DNA of 64,000 nucleotides, from contig NZ_NSGJ01000022.1 of the NCBI RefSeq assembly GCF_002286775.1, positions 1 through 64,000 on the forward strand, written 5' to 3'. Source of the stretch: Myroides sp. N17-2 (lineage in GTDB: Bacteria; Bacteroidota; Bacteroidia; Flavobacteriales; Flavobacteriaceae). The notes under the pieces were generated by a model, which worked only from the letters and a program-made list of their open reading frames with translations, was not told the DNA's origin and did not search any database. The first letter of the stretch is position 1; the number at the start of each line of letters is the position of its first letter. The translations under genes and the position numbers were made by a program. This document shows, piece after piece, positions 1-8,133 of the stretch.

Positions 1-60
1 ACAATTGTAAAGATGGTTAAAGCGAAACCAACTACCTTAAAGATGATTAACGGAAACTAA
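1..60 (+). CDS. C-terminal end of an unknown protein (partial)
   Basis: Frame 1 is open from the window edge for 19 codons and stops with TAA at 58-60. The visible tail, ending KMINGN, is short, basic and not diagnostic of any family. A strong terminator hairpin follows at 122-156, which fits this being the true end of a plus-strand gene convergent with pheT. The function cannot be determined because the rest of the gene lies outside the window. Confidence 0.45.
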   Translation, partial: TIVKMVKAKPTTLKMINGN

Positions 61-121
61 ACAGATAACTCAAATCTTTTATAAGTTTTTGTTAATCAAT
101 ACTGTAGTCTTGTATGTATTT

Positions 122-156
122 AAAAACGCCCTACTAAAACCTAGCAAGGCGTTTTT
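122..156. terminator. Bidirectional terminator between the upstream gene and pheT
   Basis: Arms AAAAACGCC (122-130) and GGCGTTTTT (148-156) pair perfectly around a 17-base loop. The A and T tracts at either end give a U-run on both strands, so it can end the plus-strand partial gene and the minus-strand pheT transcript. Confidence 0.75.
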
Positions 157-181
157 AAATATATACTATAAACGATTAGTA

Positions 182-2617
182 TTATCTTAATTGAGCGCTT
201 AGAACATTCTCTAATTGATACTGTATTTTGCTCATAATTTTGTCAACTTGACTATCAGTAAGTGTCTTCGTATTATCTTCCATTAAGATAGAGATAGCAT
301 AAGATTTCTTACCGTCTTCGATTTTATCACCTTGGTAAACGTCAAATAGCGTAACGTCTTTAATGATCGCTTTGTCTACTTGTTTTACTAAGTTATAGAT
401 CTCTTCGAAAGTAACTGATTCATTGATTAATAAAGCATAATCACGTTTCACAGAAGGGAACTTGTTAATCTCAGCTATTTTGATTTTAGCAGAAACTGTT
501 TTAAGAACATTATCCCAGTTAAACTCAGCATAACATACCTCTTGTTTGATGTCGAAGTGCTTAGTTACTGATTTCTTAAGAATACCGAACTCTACGATTA
601 ACTCTTTTCCTACATAGTAAGCGATACCTTCAGAGAATAAATCAGACTCTACAGGTTGGCTAGTGATTTTAGCAAAACCTAGACGAGTGATAATTCCGTT
701 GATATATCCTTTAAAGTCAAAGAAGCTAATAGGTTTCTGTACAGAATTCCAACTTGCTTTAGTGATGTTACCAGTTGCTAATACAGCGAAGCGTTTATAC
801 TCTTCGTAGTTATTAAGCATTTTGTGGTAAGTCTTACCGAATTCAAAGAATTTTAAATCACCACGCTTTCTATTGATATTGTAAGCGATAGACTCTAAAC
901 CTCCAAATAATAATGACTGTCTCATCACTGATAGGTCAAAACTTAGTGGGTTTAAGATATCTACTTGGTAACTTGCTTTTATGTTCTCGCTTAGTTCACT
1001 GTAAGCAGGCGTAGTTAATGAGTTATTCATAATCTCATTAAATCCTTGTGCTACTAATTGATTAGCGATGATGTTTTGTACTTTGTGATCTTCTGTTCTA
1101 GAGCTATTAGCGATAGTAGCATTTAGTTTAGAAGAGAAAGTAATGTTATTAAATCCGTATACTCTTAGGATCTCTTCGATAACGTCGATCTCTCTAGTTA
1201 CATCAGCACGGTAAGCAGGTACCGTAATACCGATACCGATATCAGACATACTGTGTACTTTAATGTCTAGTGAAACTAATATTTTCTTGATTGTCTCTTT
1301 TGAGATTTCTTCTCCTAATAATCTAGTGATATTATCGAAATTTAAGAATACAGAATGTTCTTCTACTTTCTTAGGGTATAAGTCGATGATATCAGAAGTG
1401 ATCTCTCCACCAGCTACTTTTTGGATAAGTAGGGCAGCGTGTTTAAGCGCATATTCAGTGATAGCAGGGTCTACACCTCTCTCAAAACGGAAAGAAGAGT
1501 CTGTATTTAATCCATGTCTTTTAGCAGCTTTTCTAACTGTTACAGGGTTAAAGTAAGCACTTTCTAGGAATATAGTAGTTGTATTCTCAGATACAGCAGA
1601 TTTAAGTCCACCGAATACCCCAGCGATACACATCGGTCCATTCTCATCACAGATCATTAAATCATCTTCATTAAGAATGCGCTCTACTCCGTCAAGAGTA
1701 ACGAATTTAGTACCTGCATCTACAGTCTTAACGTGTACTTTACCACCTTTAATCTTCGCAGCATCAAAAGCGTGTAGAGGTTGTCCTAAATCGTGTAACA
1801 CGTAGTTAGTAACGTCTACGATATTGTTCTTAGGAGCAATACCGATTGCTTTTAATCTATCTTGTAACCAGTCAGGAGAAGCTTTAACTTCTACTCCAGA
1901 GATAGTCACACCACAGTAGCGAGGCGCTTTTTTATAGTCATCAACGACAACATCAATCTTAAGTGTTCTTCTTTCAACTTTAAATTTGCTGACAGAAGGA
2001 GTGATTAATTCTTTGTGTTGAGTTTCTTCTTTTGAGTTTTGTAATAGACTAGCTCTAAGATCACGAGCTACACCCCAGTGACTCATTGCATCTGAGCGGT
2101 TAGGGGTAAGACCGATTTCAAAAACCTCGTCTGTTGTGATATTGAATAGAGTAGCGGCAGGCGTACCCGGTTCCCACTTGTCCTCTAAGACTAATATACC
2201 ACTACCATCTGTACCTATACCAAGTTCTACTTCAGAACAAATCATACCAAAGCTTTCTTCTCCGCGAATCTTGCCTTTTTTGATTTGGAATGCATTTCCT
2301 TCTGCGTCGAACAATTCTGTACCAATAGTAGCAACCGGTACTTTTTGCCCCGCAGCAACGTTAGGCGCACCACATACGATCTGTACTGGCTCACCTGTTC
2401 CTAAATCAACTTTTGTTACGTTTAATTTGTCTGCATTTGGATGTTTTGTACAAGATAATACGTGTCCAACAACAACTCCTCTTAGACCACCTTTAAGACT
2501 CTCGTATTGAGTGATTCCTTCTACCTCAAGACCTAAGTCTGTTAAGATTTCTGAAGTTTCTTCTGATGTTATGTCTAATTTAATGAATTGTTTTAACCAA
2601 TTGTATGAAATATGCAT
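182..2617 (-). CDS. pheT: Phenylalanine--tRNA ligase beta subunit
   Basis: The 811-residue product is a full-length bacterial PheT, which pairs with PheS (not in this window) as an alpha2-beta2 cytoplasmic enzyme that charges tRNA-Phe. The N-terminus MHISYNWLKQFI is typical. An EMAP/OB tRNA-binding domain follows at about residues 40-155 (VVVGHVLSCTKHPNADKL), then the B3/B4 editing region (about 215-400), the B5 domain (about 405-480) and a C-terminal ferredoxin-like anticodon-binding domain (about 718-811, with FPSVKRDYALLI). A -7 promoter motif (TATATTTG on the minus strand, 2643-2650) sits about 25 bases before the ATG. The gene appears to be a single transcription unit ending at the 122-156 hairpin. 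Confidence 0.97.
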   Translation of the reverse strand: MHISYNWLKQFIKLDITSEETSEILTDLGLEVEGITQYESLKGGLRGVVVGHVLSCTKHPNADKLNVTKVDLGTGEPVQIVCGAPNVAAGQKVPVATIGTELFDAEGNAFQIKKGKIRGEESFGMICSEVELGIGTDGSGILVLEDKWEPGTPAATLFNITTDEVFEIGLTPNRSDAMSHWGVARDLRASLLQNSKEETQHKELITPSVSKFKVERRTLKIDVVVDDYKKAPRYCGVTISGVEVKASPDWLQDRLKAIGIAPKNNIVDVTNYVLHDLGQPLHAFDAAKIKGGKVHVKTVDAGTKFVTLDGVERILNEDDLMICDENGPMCIAGVFGGLKSAVSENTTTIFLESAYFNPVTVRKAAKRHGLNTDSSFRFERGVDPAITEYALKHAALLIQKVAGGEITSDIIDLYPKKVEEHSVFLNFDNITRLLGEEISKETIKKILVSLDIKVHSMSDIGIGITVPAYRADVTREIDVIEEILRVYGFNNITFSSKLNATIANSSRTEDHKVQNIIANQLVAQGFNEIMNNSLTTPAYSELSENIKASYQVDILNPLSFDLSVMRQSLLFGGLESIAYNINRKRGDLKFFEFGKTYHKMLNNYEEYKRFAVLATGNITKASWNSVQKPISFFDFKGYINGIITRLGFAKITSQPVESDLFSEGIAYYVGKELIVEFGILKKSVTKHFDIKQEVCYAEFNWDNVLKTVSAKIKIAEINKFPSVKRDYALLINESVTFEEIYNLVKQVDKAIIKDVTLFDVYQGDKIEDGKKSYAISILMEDNTKTLTDSQVDKIMSKIQYQLENVLSAQLR

Positions 2618-2642
2618 TCGAGAATATTTTTTTATAAGTACG

Positions 2643-2650
2643 CAAATATA
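2643..2650 (-). promoter_or_regulatory. -7 promoter element for pheT
   Basis: The minus strand reads TATATTTG, an exact match to the Bacteroidota -7 consensus TAnnTTTG. It predicts a short leader of about 20 bases before the pheT ATG. No convincing -33 TTG is seen. Confidence 0.6.
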
Positions 2651-2718
2651 AGCATTGCCTAAGTTTAATAGAAATTATTTATGATTAAAAAATCACAAAT
2701 TAGCGTTAAGTGACCAAA

Positions 2719-3132
2719 TCAAAGAAATTTCTGTTTAATATCCTCACTAGGAATCATACAGCTCTCCTTTTTTCCGTACCATTTGTATCTGTTTTTAGCG
2801 ATGTAATCATATAAGGGATCAGTCAATCCTTTTGGTAAAAAAGAAAAAACACCTATTAATGAATACATTCCTCCAAGTGTAGATGCGATTTGAAAAGCCG
2901 CCTTTGACTTTATGTAATACGCTATCCCAGGTTCGTATAATACGATACTGTCTATCTTCGCTCTATCTATTCCGATATAGTTTAGAATCTCCTTGCCCTT
3001 GTCAGAGTCAAGAGAGACAAATCTAAACTGATCGTCTTTATCAGCAGTAATGATCTTATTAACGGCAGTATCACATAGGTTGCAAACTCCGTCAAATAAG
3101 ACTATCTTTTTATCACGTGGTATGTCTAACAT
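2719..3132 (-). CDS. DCC-family (DUF393) thiol-disulfide oxidoreductase-like protein
   Basis: The 137-residue protein has the defining DxxCxxC motif of the DCC/DUF393 family near its N-terminus (FDGVCNLCD, with D14, C17 and C20). The family has a thioredoxin-like fold and is predicted to be redox-active, but its substrate is unknown. There is no signal peptide, so it is probably cytoplasmic. Its ATG overlaps the mutS2-like stop codon by one base (TAATG at 3130-3134), which indicates translational coupling and cotranscription with that gene. This pairing probably reflects operon structure rather than a direct role in DNA repair. Confidence 0.88.
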   Translation of the reverse strand: MLDIPRDKKIVLFDGVCNLCDTAVNKIITADKDDQFRFVSLDSDKGKEILNYIGIDRAKIDSIVLYEPGIAYYIKSKAAFQIASTLGGMYSLIGVFSFLPKGLTDPLYDYIAKNRYKWYGKKESCMIPSEDIKQKFL

Positions 3133-5306
3133 TATTTTTTGCGTTGCACCATTTCTAATTGATCTATACTCACTTTAGAAGTAAAGATACCATAGTTAAC
3201 AGTGGCTTTGTTTTTTTCGATCACATCTATTGTTCCCACAGAACGACCATCTATCATTCTAACTCTATCACCTACTTTAAGCGGGAAGTTAGTCTTGTTC
3301 TGAGTATCTTGTAGTTGTTTCTTCGCTTTTTCTTCTTTTTTCTCTTTGCGGATAACCTCTACTTTTTGTTCTACCTCTTTGATCAATTCTTTTTGGACTA
3401 CCTCTTTCTCTTTCTTTTCTTTAACCGTAATAGGCTTGCGTTTAGAGTTTTCGATTTCCACTACTTTAAGGACTTCTCCGAACAGGGTTTTCTTGCTCTT
3501 GTTATTAAAGTATTTCTCAGATAGATCATCTAGACGTTGACCTAAAGCTACTAGGCGTTGATTAGAGTCAAATAACTCTTGGTAACGCTCCAGTTTTTCT
3601 TGGATCTTAGCATTGATGCTCTCCATCTTCTTACCTTCATCTCTAGCCTTTGTTTCCTCTTCTTTAAGATTCTGAGATGTGCGTTCTAGCTTGTGTCTTT
3701 CTTTCTGTAGATTAGCGATAGTCTTATCAAAGCGAACTTTATCACCCTCTACCTTCTTCTTAGCTCTGTTGATTAAGCTAAATGGAATACCATTCTTCTG
3801 TGCTACCTCAAAAGTGAACGAACTACCTGCCTGACCTACGTTTAGTTTATACATTGGCTCTAGAGACTTCTCGTCAAAAAGCATATTTGCATTGATGGCA
3901 TTAGGCAACTCATTCGCTAGTATCTTCAGATTAGTATAGTGCGTAGTAATGATTCCATAAGCCTCTCTGTCATACAGTTCCTCTAAGAATACCTCTGCTA
4001 ATGCACCTCCTAGTTCAGGATCAGATCCTGTACCGAACTCATCTATTAAGAACAGTGTATTCGCATTACATTTCTTTAAGAAATAATTCATATTCTTAAG
4101 TCTGTAACTATATGTACTCAAGTGGTTTTCGATAGACTGATTATCACCGATATCTGTCAGTATTCTGTCAAATAAGAAAGTCTTGCTTCGTTCGTGTACC
4201 GGAATTAGCAGTCCTGATTGTAACATCAGTTGTAATAATCCAATAGTCTTTAGGGTAATACTCTTACCACCAGCGTTAGGACCAGAGATAACAATGATAC
4301 GGCTGTCCTGCTCTAAGCTTATCGTCTGTGGATAAACGGGCTTATTCTTAGCGCGGTTATTCAACAATAGGATAGGGTGGAAGGCTTCTCTAAAGTACAT
4401 CTCACGTTCCTTGCTAATCTCAGGAAGTAGTCCATTAATCTTATTAGCATACTTCGCTTTACCAGCTGTAACGTCTATATAAGTAAGGAAACTCTGATAT
4501 TCTGATAGCAAGTCTCTAAATGGACGAATCACATCAGTCAGATGCTTTAAGATACGCACAATCTCTTCGCGCTCCTCATACTCTAGATTGTTTAATTCTC
4601 TCGAATATCTGAGCGTTGCTTCAGGTTCGATATAGACAATGCTTCCTGTCTTAGAAGTACCTAATACACTCCCTTTAACCTTGCGTCTGTGCATAGCGAT
4701 AACGGCTAGTACACGTCTGTTCTCTACCACAGTCTCTCTAATATCATCTAGATATCCAGAGCTGTTATATTGACTAAGTGCACTTCCGAAACTCTGATTA
4801 ATCTTCCCTCTAACTAGATTGATATTCTTGCGAATATTCATTAAATCTACGGAAGCATTATCCTTAATCTCTCCGTATTTATCCAGTACATTATCGATCT
4901 CTTTAAGAATCGACTTCTCTAGTGGCGTTTGTTCCGCCTCAAAGTATAAGTTAGGATAGTACTCCTCGAACTTCTTAAGAAATGCGATAAGTGTAATCGT
5001 AGTCTCTGCAAGGGTAGCAATCTTCTTAAAGCTACTCACTTCTAAGAAACTGTTCTCGATACCTAAGAACTTTAATTCGTAATCTATACTATCAAAATAG
5101 TGATTCGGGATGATGTTATTATTCGTGTAAGAAGAAACGTATTCAGAAGTCTGTCTCAATGCTCTCATAGTCCCCGCTTCAGTTTTGAAGGGGCATATCT
5201 CCATAGCAGCTTCTTTACCAGCCTCTGTCGTACAAAGTGCTGATATTGTTTCTAATACTGTGTTGAACTCTAAGTCTTGTAATGTTTTTGTATTTATTGA
5301 TGTCAT
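3132..5306 (-). CDS. MutS2-like ATPase lacking the Smr domain
   Basis: This 724-residue member of the MutS2 family contains the core/lever helices, a P-loop at 342-349 (GPNAGGKS) and a Walker B/dimer signature at 422-430 (DEFGTGSDP). A long coiled coil occupies about 510-600, followed by a Lys/Glu-rich linker and a KOW-like C-terminal segment (VGDRVRMIDGRSVGTI). Standard MutS2 is about 780 residues and ends in an Smr nuclease domain; no Smr motif (HGxGxG) is present, and the protein stops about 60 residues earlier. MutS2 proteins act on recombination intermediates or stalled ribosomes; without Smr this one probably works as an ATP-driven clamp or ribosome splitter rather than a nuclease. Promoter TATTTTTG lies at 5329-5336. 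Confidence 0.9.
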   Translation of the reverse strand: MTSINTKTLQDLEFNTVLETISALCTTEAGKEAAMEICPFKTEAGTMRALRQTSEYVSSYTNNNIIPNHYFDSIDYELKFLGIENSFLEVSSFKKIATLAETTITLIAFLKKFEEYYPNLYFEAEQTPLEKSILKEIDNVLDKYGEIKDNASVDLMNIRKNINLVRGKINQSFGSALSQYNSSGYLDDIRETVVENRRVLAVIAMHRRKVKGSVLGTSKTGSIVYIEPEATLRYSRELNNLEYEEREEIVRILKHLTDVIRPFRDLLSEYQSFLTYIDVTAGKAKYANKINGLLPEISKEREMYFREAFHPILLLNNRAKNKPVYPQTISLEQDSRIIVISGPNAGGKSITLKTIGLLQLMLQSGLLIPVHERSKTFLFDRILTDIGDNQSIENHLSTYSYRLKNMNYFLKKCNANTLFLIDEFGTGSDPELGGALAEVFLEELYDREAYGIITTHYTNLKILANELPNAINANMLFDEKSLEPMYKLNVGQAGSSFTFEVAQKNGIPFSLINRAKKKVEGDKVRFDKTIANLQKERHKLERTSQNLKEEETKARDEGKKMESINAKIQEKLERYQELFDSNQRLVALGQRLDDLSEKYFNNKSKKTLFGEVLKVVEIENSKRKPITVKEKKEKEVVQKELIKEVEQKVEVIRKEKKEEKAKKQLQDTQNKTNFPLKVGDRVRMIDGRSVGTIDVIEKNKATVNYGIFTSKVSIDQLEMVQRKK

Positions 5307-5328
5307 TTTAATAAAATGAGAATAAGTA

Positions 5329-5336
5329 CAAAAATA
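5329..5336 (-). promoter_or_regulatory. -7 promoter element for mutS2-like/DCC operon
   Basis: The minus strand reads TATTTTTG (TAnnTTTG consensus) 23 bases before the mutS2-like ATG. Confidence 0.55.
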
Positions 5337-5454
5337 ACATTATTTGGCTGAATTACCTGTATTTAATTCAGTTGAGCTGTTTTTTTATGTGAATGGCGGG
5401 GGTGGTGTGAGAAATAGGTAGTATATTCTAACATACTTTGTTTTACGAGCAACA

Positions 5455-5958
5455 TTAATCAGTATAAGGTGGCGTTAAAAAAGGATTGTCATCTATAAAC
5501 TCATAGTTAATGAGGTCTTCTGTAGATAATTTTAATAGTGATACAAGATAACTAGGCAAACGATCTCCATATCTATCATCATATGCTAGTGTTGTATCTA
5601 CTTTAATGTCATCAATCTCGATAGTTTTTAGATAACTATTATCGTATATGATGCTAACGGATTGCAATTCGCCTTGTTCATCAAACTCTTTAGAAATACC
5701 TAACTGATGATTATCCCTATATTCACATATCTGTTCTATGATGTCTGTTTCCTCATAGAATGTATATTCAGTTCCATTCTGTAGCCCATCTTTAACTGAA
5801 AAAATCCAATAAGGTTTATCTCCAATAGTGTCATAAACTATACCATTAAACTTCTCATCTTTATAATAAAAGGTACCCCAAGAACCATCATTACAATGAT
5901 TGATTCTTTCTAAATCTGCAAAATGTACTTTCATATACTTGCTAGTTAAGTACGACAT
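5455..5958 (-). CDS. Putative YwqK-like (MORN-repeat) immunity protein
   Basis: The 167-residue protein has no signal peptide or membrane segment. Its middle part has short aromatic/glycine beta-repeat units (GTFYYKDEKFNGIVYDT, DGLQNGTEYTFYEE, HQLGISKEFDEQGELQSV) similar to the MORN-like repeats of YwqK-family antitoxins. In Bacteroidota these often act as immunity proteins against polymorphic toxins. Three such candidates lie together at 5455-7215 with no toxin gene beside them, which suggests orphan immunity genes. The family assignment comes from repeat pattern and context, so it could also be an unrelated repeat protein. It is shorter than many YwqK homologues. Confidence 0.5.
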   Translation of the reverse strand: MSYLTSKYMKVHFADLERINHCNDGSWGTFYYKDEKFNGIVYDTIGDKPYWIFSVKDGLQNGTEYTFYEETDIIEQICEYRDNHQLGISKEFDEQGELQSVSIIYDNSYLKTIEIDDIKVDTTLAYDDRYGDRLPSYLVSLLKLSTEDLINYEFIDDNPFLTPPYTD

Positions 5959-5968
5959 AAAATGATTA

Positions 5969-6148
5969 TTATTTCTCTAACTCTTGACGAACGCGCATTA
6001 GAGCTTTTCCTAATAGATTAAGCCCTTTCCAGCGTTCAGGATAAAAATGGATGACTTGTTACATAAAAAAAAAATAATAGTCTTCTTCTCTTTTCATTTT
6101 ATCTATTTGTTTTCTTAGTATTTCTTGATAGGAATCAAGTGCTTCTAT
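5969..6148 (-). pseudogene. Remnant of a broken gene, C-terminal fragment
   Basis: Minus-strand translation gives a protein-like stretch, EALDSYQEILRKQIDKMK, then REEDYY and a run of Phe, an in-frame TAA (6059-6061), and the continuation FYPERWKGLNLLGKALM, ending at TAA 5969-5971. Both halves share one frame. They are separated by a stop next to a 10-base homopolymer (6065-6074), a common site for slippage or sequencing error. The fragment begins directly behind the ankyrin stop codon in the same frame. I do not recognise the family; by position it is probably another immunity gene decaying in the island. Confidence 0.55.
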
Positions 6149-6571
6149 TTATCTTGTAGTTTTCAACTTTTCAAATAAGCTCTGTGCAGGTAGATGATAT
6201 CTTTTTGCAAAGTCATAAGCAGACTCACCATCTCTATCTTTCACATTTATATCTGCTCCATAAGCTAATAACAATTCAATAACTTCTGTCGAATCCTCTA
6301 GTGCATTAGTATTGTTTTTACAAACTTCTACTGCTACATCTATAGCTAAGTTCAATGGTAGTGTATATACTAGCTTAGAATCAGGGTTAGGGGTAGCATC
6401 GTGATCTAACAAATACCTAATCATTTCTATATTATTGTTTCCTATCGCAACTAAAAGAGGAGTCCTCATCCTGTCATCAATAGAATTAATATCTTCTCCC
6501 ATACCTAATAACTCATTTATCTTATCATAATCTGAATTAAAAACGGCTTTAAACATTTCTCTATTACTCAT
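6149..6571 (-). CDS. Ankyrin-repeat protein, putative immunity protein
   Basis: The 140-residue protein contains about three ankyrin repeats, marked by DINSIDDRMRTPLLVAIGN, NIEMIRYLLDHDATPNP and VIELLLAYGADINVKDRDG. No signal peptide or transmembrane segment is seen. Small cytoplasmic ankyrin proteins of this size are common as immunity proteins in contact-dependent or T6SS effector loci. Its ATG overlaps the stop of the upstream 215-residue gene by 4 bases (6568-6571), so the two are probably translated together. Its own stop is followed in frame by the broken gene at 5969-6148. The ankyrin fold is clear; the immunity role is inferred from context. Confidence 0.75.
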   Translation of the reverse strand: MSNREMFKAVFNSDYDKINELLGMGEDINSIDDRMRTPLLVAIGNNNIEMIRYLLDHDATPNPDSKLVYTLPLNLAIDVAVEVCKNNTNALEDSTEVIELLLAYGADINVKDRDGESAYDFAKRYHLPAQSLFEKLKTTR

Positions 6572-7215
6572 TCTTCTATTTTCTTATTCAATCTATAATT
6601 ATCAGATTCAAGTTTGAAAAGATGTTTCATCTTATACTCCATAATCTCATTGTTTTGATATGCTTGATCTAATTCATTATCTCTTTCTCTCCAAAAAGCT
6701 AAGGGCTTCTCGAAGTTTAGGTTTTCATTCTTACTTAAGGAATCAATGATGTAGTCATATAATGAAAAAACACTAGAGAAGATCACATCCACATCATTTA
6801 ATCTCTTCTTAGTTTTAGAATAAGCTATAAAATGATTACCCTGCGTATCTCTTAATTGTCCTAAAAAGCCTATTAGTGAACTATCATCTGTCATAAATGA
6901 GTAAAAGCCTGCTAATATCTCATTCTTATGATTAGTAATCCATCCTCTACAGAAATCATCATAAGCAAACTTCTTTTGATTATAATAATTATTATAAGGC
7001 ACTATGTAATAATTTATTAGATCCACTCCATTAGTGTAATTATACAATTCTCCTAACCAACCTGTCATATAGATATTTAGCTCATCAACCCAAAACAGTC
7101 GTTTTAAAAATCTATCATATGCTTTAGCTTTATTATCAACATTAACGTAAGTATGTACTAATTCGTTTTCTTCTGAGAAGTGTGTTACCTTGTCTATAAA
7201 GTCGCTTGTATTCAT
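6568..7215 (-). CDS. Hypothetical protein, possibly SUKH/SMI1-like immunity
   Basis: The 215-residue protein has no export signal. A central part (GELYNYTNGVDLINYYIVP) followed by beta strands and a late aromatic helix (VFSLYDYIIDSL) weakly resembles the SUKH (SMI1/KNR4) immunity fold, but no decisive motif is visible. It overlaps the ankyrin gene by 4 bases and is the first gene of that pair. The next identifiable coding sequence upstream is the divergent AbiE operon. The only reliable statements are that it is a real cytoplasmic protein and belongs to a small immunity-like cluster. Confidence 0.6.
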   Translation of the reverse strand: MNTSDFIDKVTHFSEENELVHTYVNVDNKAKAYDRFLKRLFWVDELNIYMTGWLGELYNYTNGVDLINYYIVPYNNYYNQKKFAYDDFCRGWITNHKNEILAGFYSFMTDDSSLIGFLGQLRDTQGNHFIAYSKTKKRLNDVDVIFSSVFSLYDYIIDSLSKNENLNFEKPLAFWRERDNELDQAYQNNEIMEYKMKHLFKLESDNYRLNKKIEE

Positions 7216-7458
7216 TGCTCTATATATGATGTCTTATTTGATTTATATCCTTAAAGGTATCAATTATTTAAATAATTAAAGCAATAATATTATTGTTTAT
7301 CCCTTAGTCCATTCTATTCCAATGTAACTAAATATTATTTCTACCATACATTGATGGTGGTTCTGTTAATTCTAATTCAGGAAGTACTAAGAGTCAGTAC
7401 CCTAATATTGTCTATGCTCTCTGAATTTCCAGAGAAGTCTCTTTATTTTATGTGATTT
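7216..7458. other. Intergenic sequence with a possible gene remnant
   Basis: No complete gene is visible. On the minus strand, about 7328-7385 encodes a short tail ending in TEPPSMYGRNNI followed by a stop, with another stop shortly upstream. It could be the last scrap of a deleted toxin gene next to its orphan immunity genes, but it is too short to identify. Confidence 0.25.
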
Positions 7459-7511
7459 AAACTTTAGTTATGTCACAAATTTTGATTAAATTTGTGACAT
7501 AACTAAAGTTT
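7459..7511. repeat. Perfect 24-bp inverted repeat, likely AbiEi operator
   Basis: Arms 7459-7482 and 7488-7511 are perfect reverse complements around the 5-base loop TGATT. The right arm overlaps a -7 promoter motif (TAAATTTG, 7487-7494), and the palindrome ends 7 bases before the abiEi-like ATG. AbiEi antitoxins of studied AbiE systems repress their own operon by binding inverted repeats in the promoter, so this is the expected operator. The arm contains GTTATGTCACAAATTT, which partly matches the palindrome downstream of the operon. Confidence 0.85.
7487..7494 (+). promoter_or_regulatory. -7 promoter element for the AbiE operon
   Basis: TAAATTTG matches TAnnTTTG and lies 25 bases before the ATG, inside the palindrome, so repressor binding there would block RNA polymerase. 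Confidence 0.6.
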
Positions 7512-7518
7512 TTGATAA

Positions 7519-8133
7519 ATGTTACCTATTAGTAATCAGATAGAAAGGAAGATTGTGAAGTCTAAGCGTGGAGATATTTTTTTCGCTGATGATTTTGTGA
7601 AATATGGTACGGCAGATAATATTCGTCAAGTACTTTCACGTTTGGAAAAAGAGAGATTAATAGAGCGAATAGCACAAGGTATTTATACAAAACCTAAGCA
7701 AGATTCTTTAATAGGAACGATTTATCCTACTACAGAAGAAATAGTAAAGGAGATAGCTAGAAGAGATAAAGTACGTATAGCACCAACAGGTGTATTAGCC
7801 TTATATTTATTAGGGTTAACAACTCAAATACCGCTAAAAATAGTTTATTTAACGGATGGGTCTCAAAGAGAAATTAAGATAGGTAAGAGGACAATTAAAT
7901 TTAAAAGAACTGTGCCTAAAAATCTTATGGTAAAGGATGAATTATTGCATTTAGTAATACAAGCTTTTAAAGAGAAAGGACAAAAAGAAGTTACAGATTC
8001 TTTTTTAAATACAATAAAACTATCGATTAGTAAAATAGATGAAGATGTCATAAATGCTCAGTTGAAATATGCTCCTGTTTGGATTCAAAAGCAAATTACT
8101 AAACTTTATTATTTGAATGAATATGTGGATTAG
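7519..8133 (+). CDS. AbiEi-family antitoxin (DUF6088-like)
   Basis: The 204-residue protein begins with a winged helix-turn-helix (about residues 5-65, with YGTADNIRQVLSRLEKERLI and IAQGIYTKP). The rest is an AbiEi/DUF6088-type C-terminal domain (IAPTGVLALYLLGLTTQIP, then YLTDG and the basic strand KIGKRTIKFKRT). AbiEi neutralises the AbiEii nucleotidyltransferase and represses the operon. The downstream AbiEii gene overlaps it by 17 bases, the usual antitoxin-first, coupled layout. A perfect palindrome lies immediately upstream. The system may defend against phage or stabilise the locus; neither is shown here. Confidence 0.88.
   Translation: MLPISNQIERKIVKSKRGDIFFADDFVKYGTADNIRQVLSRLEKERLIERIAQGIYTKPKQDSLIGTIYPTTEEIVKEIARRDKVRIAPTGVLALYLLGLTTQIPLKIVYLTDGSQREIKIGKRTIKFKRTVPKNLMVKDELLHLVIQAFKEKGQKEVTDSFLNTIKLSISKIDEDVINAQLKYAPVWIQKQITKLYYLNEYVD

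Noticed and set aside
7328-7393. Short minus-strand coding scrap ending TEPPSMYGRNNI
   Set aside because: It may be the end of a lost toxin gene, but with fewer than 25 residues and a nearby upstream stop it cannot be identified.
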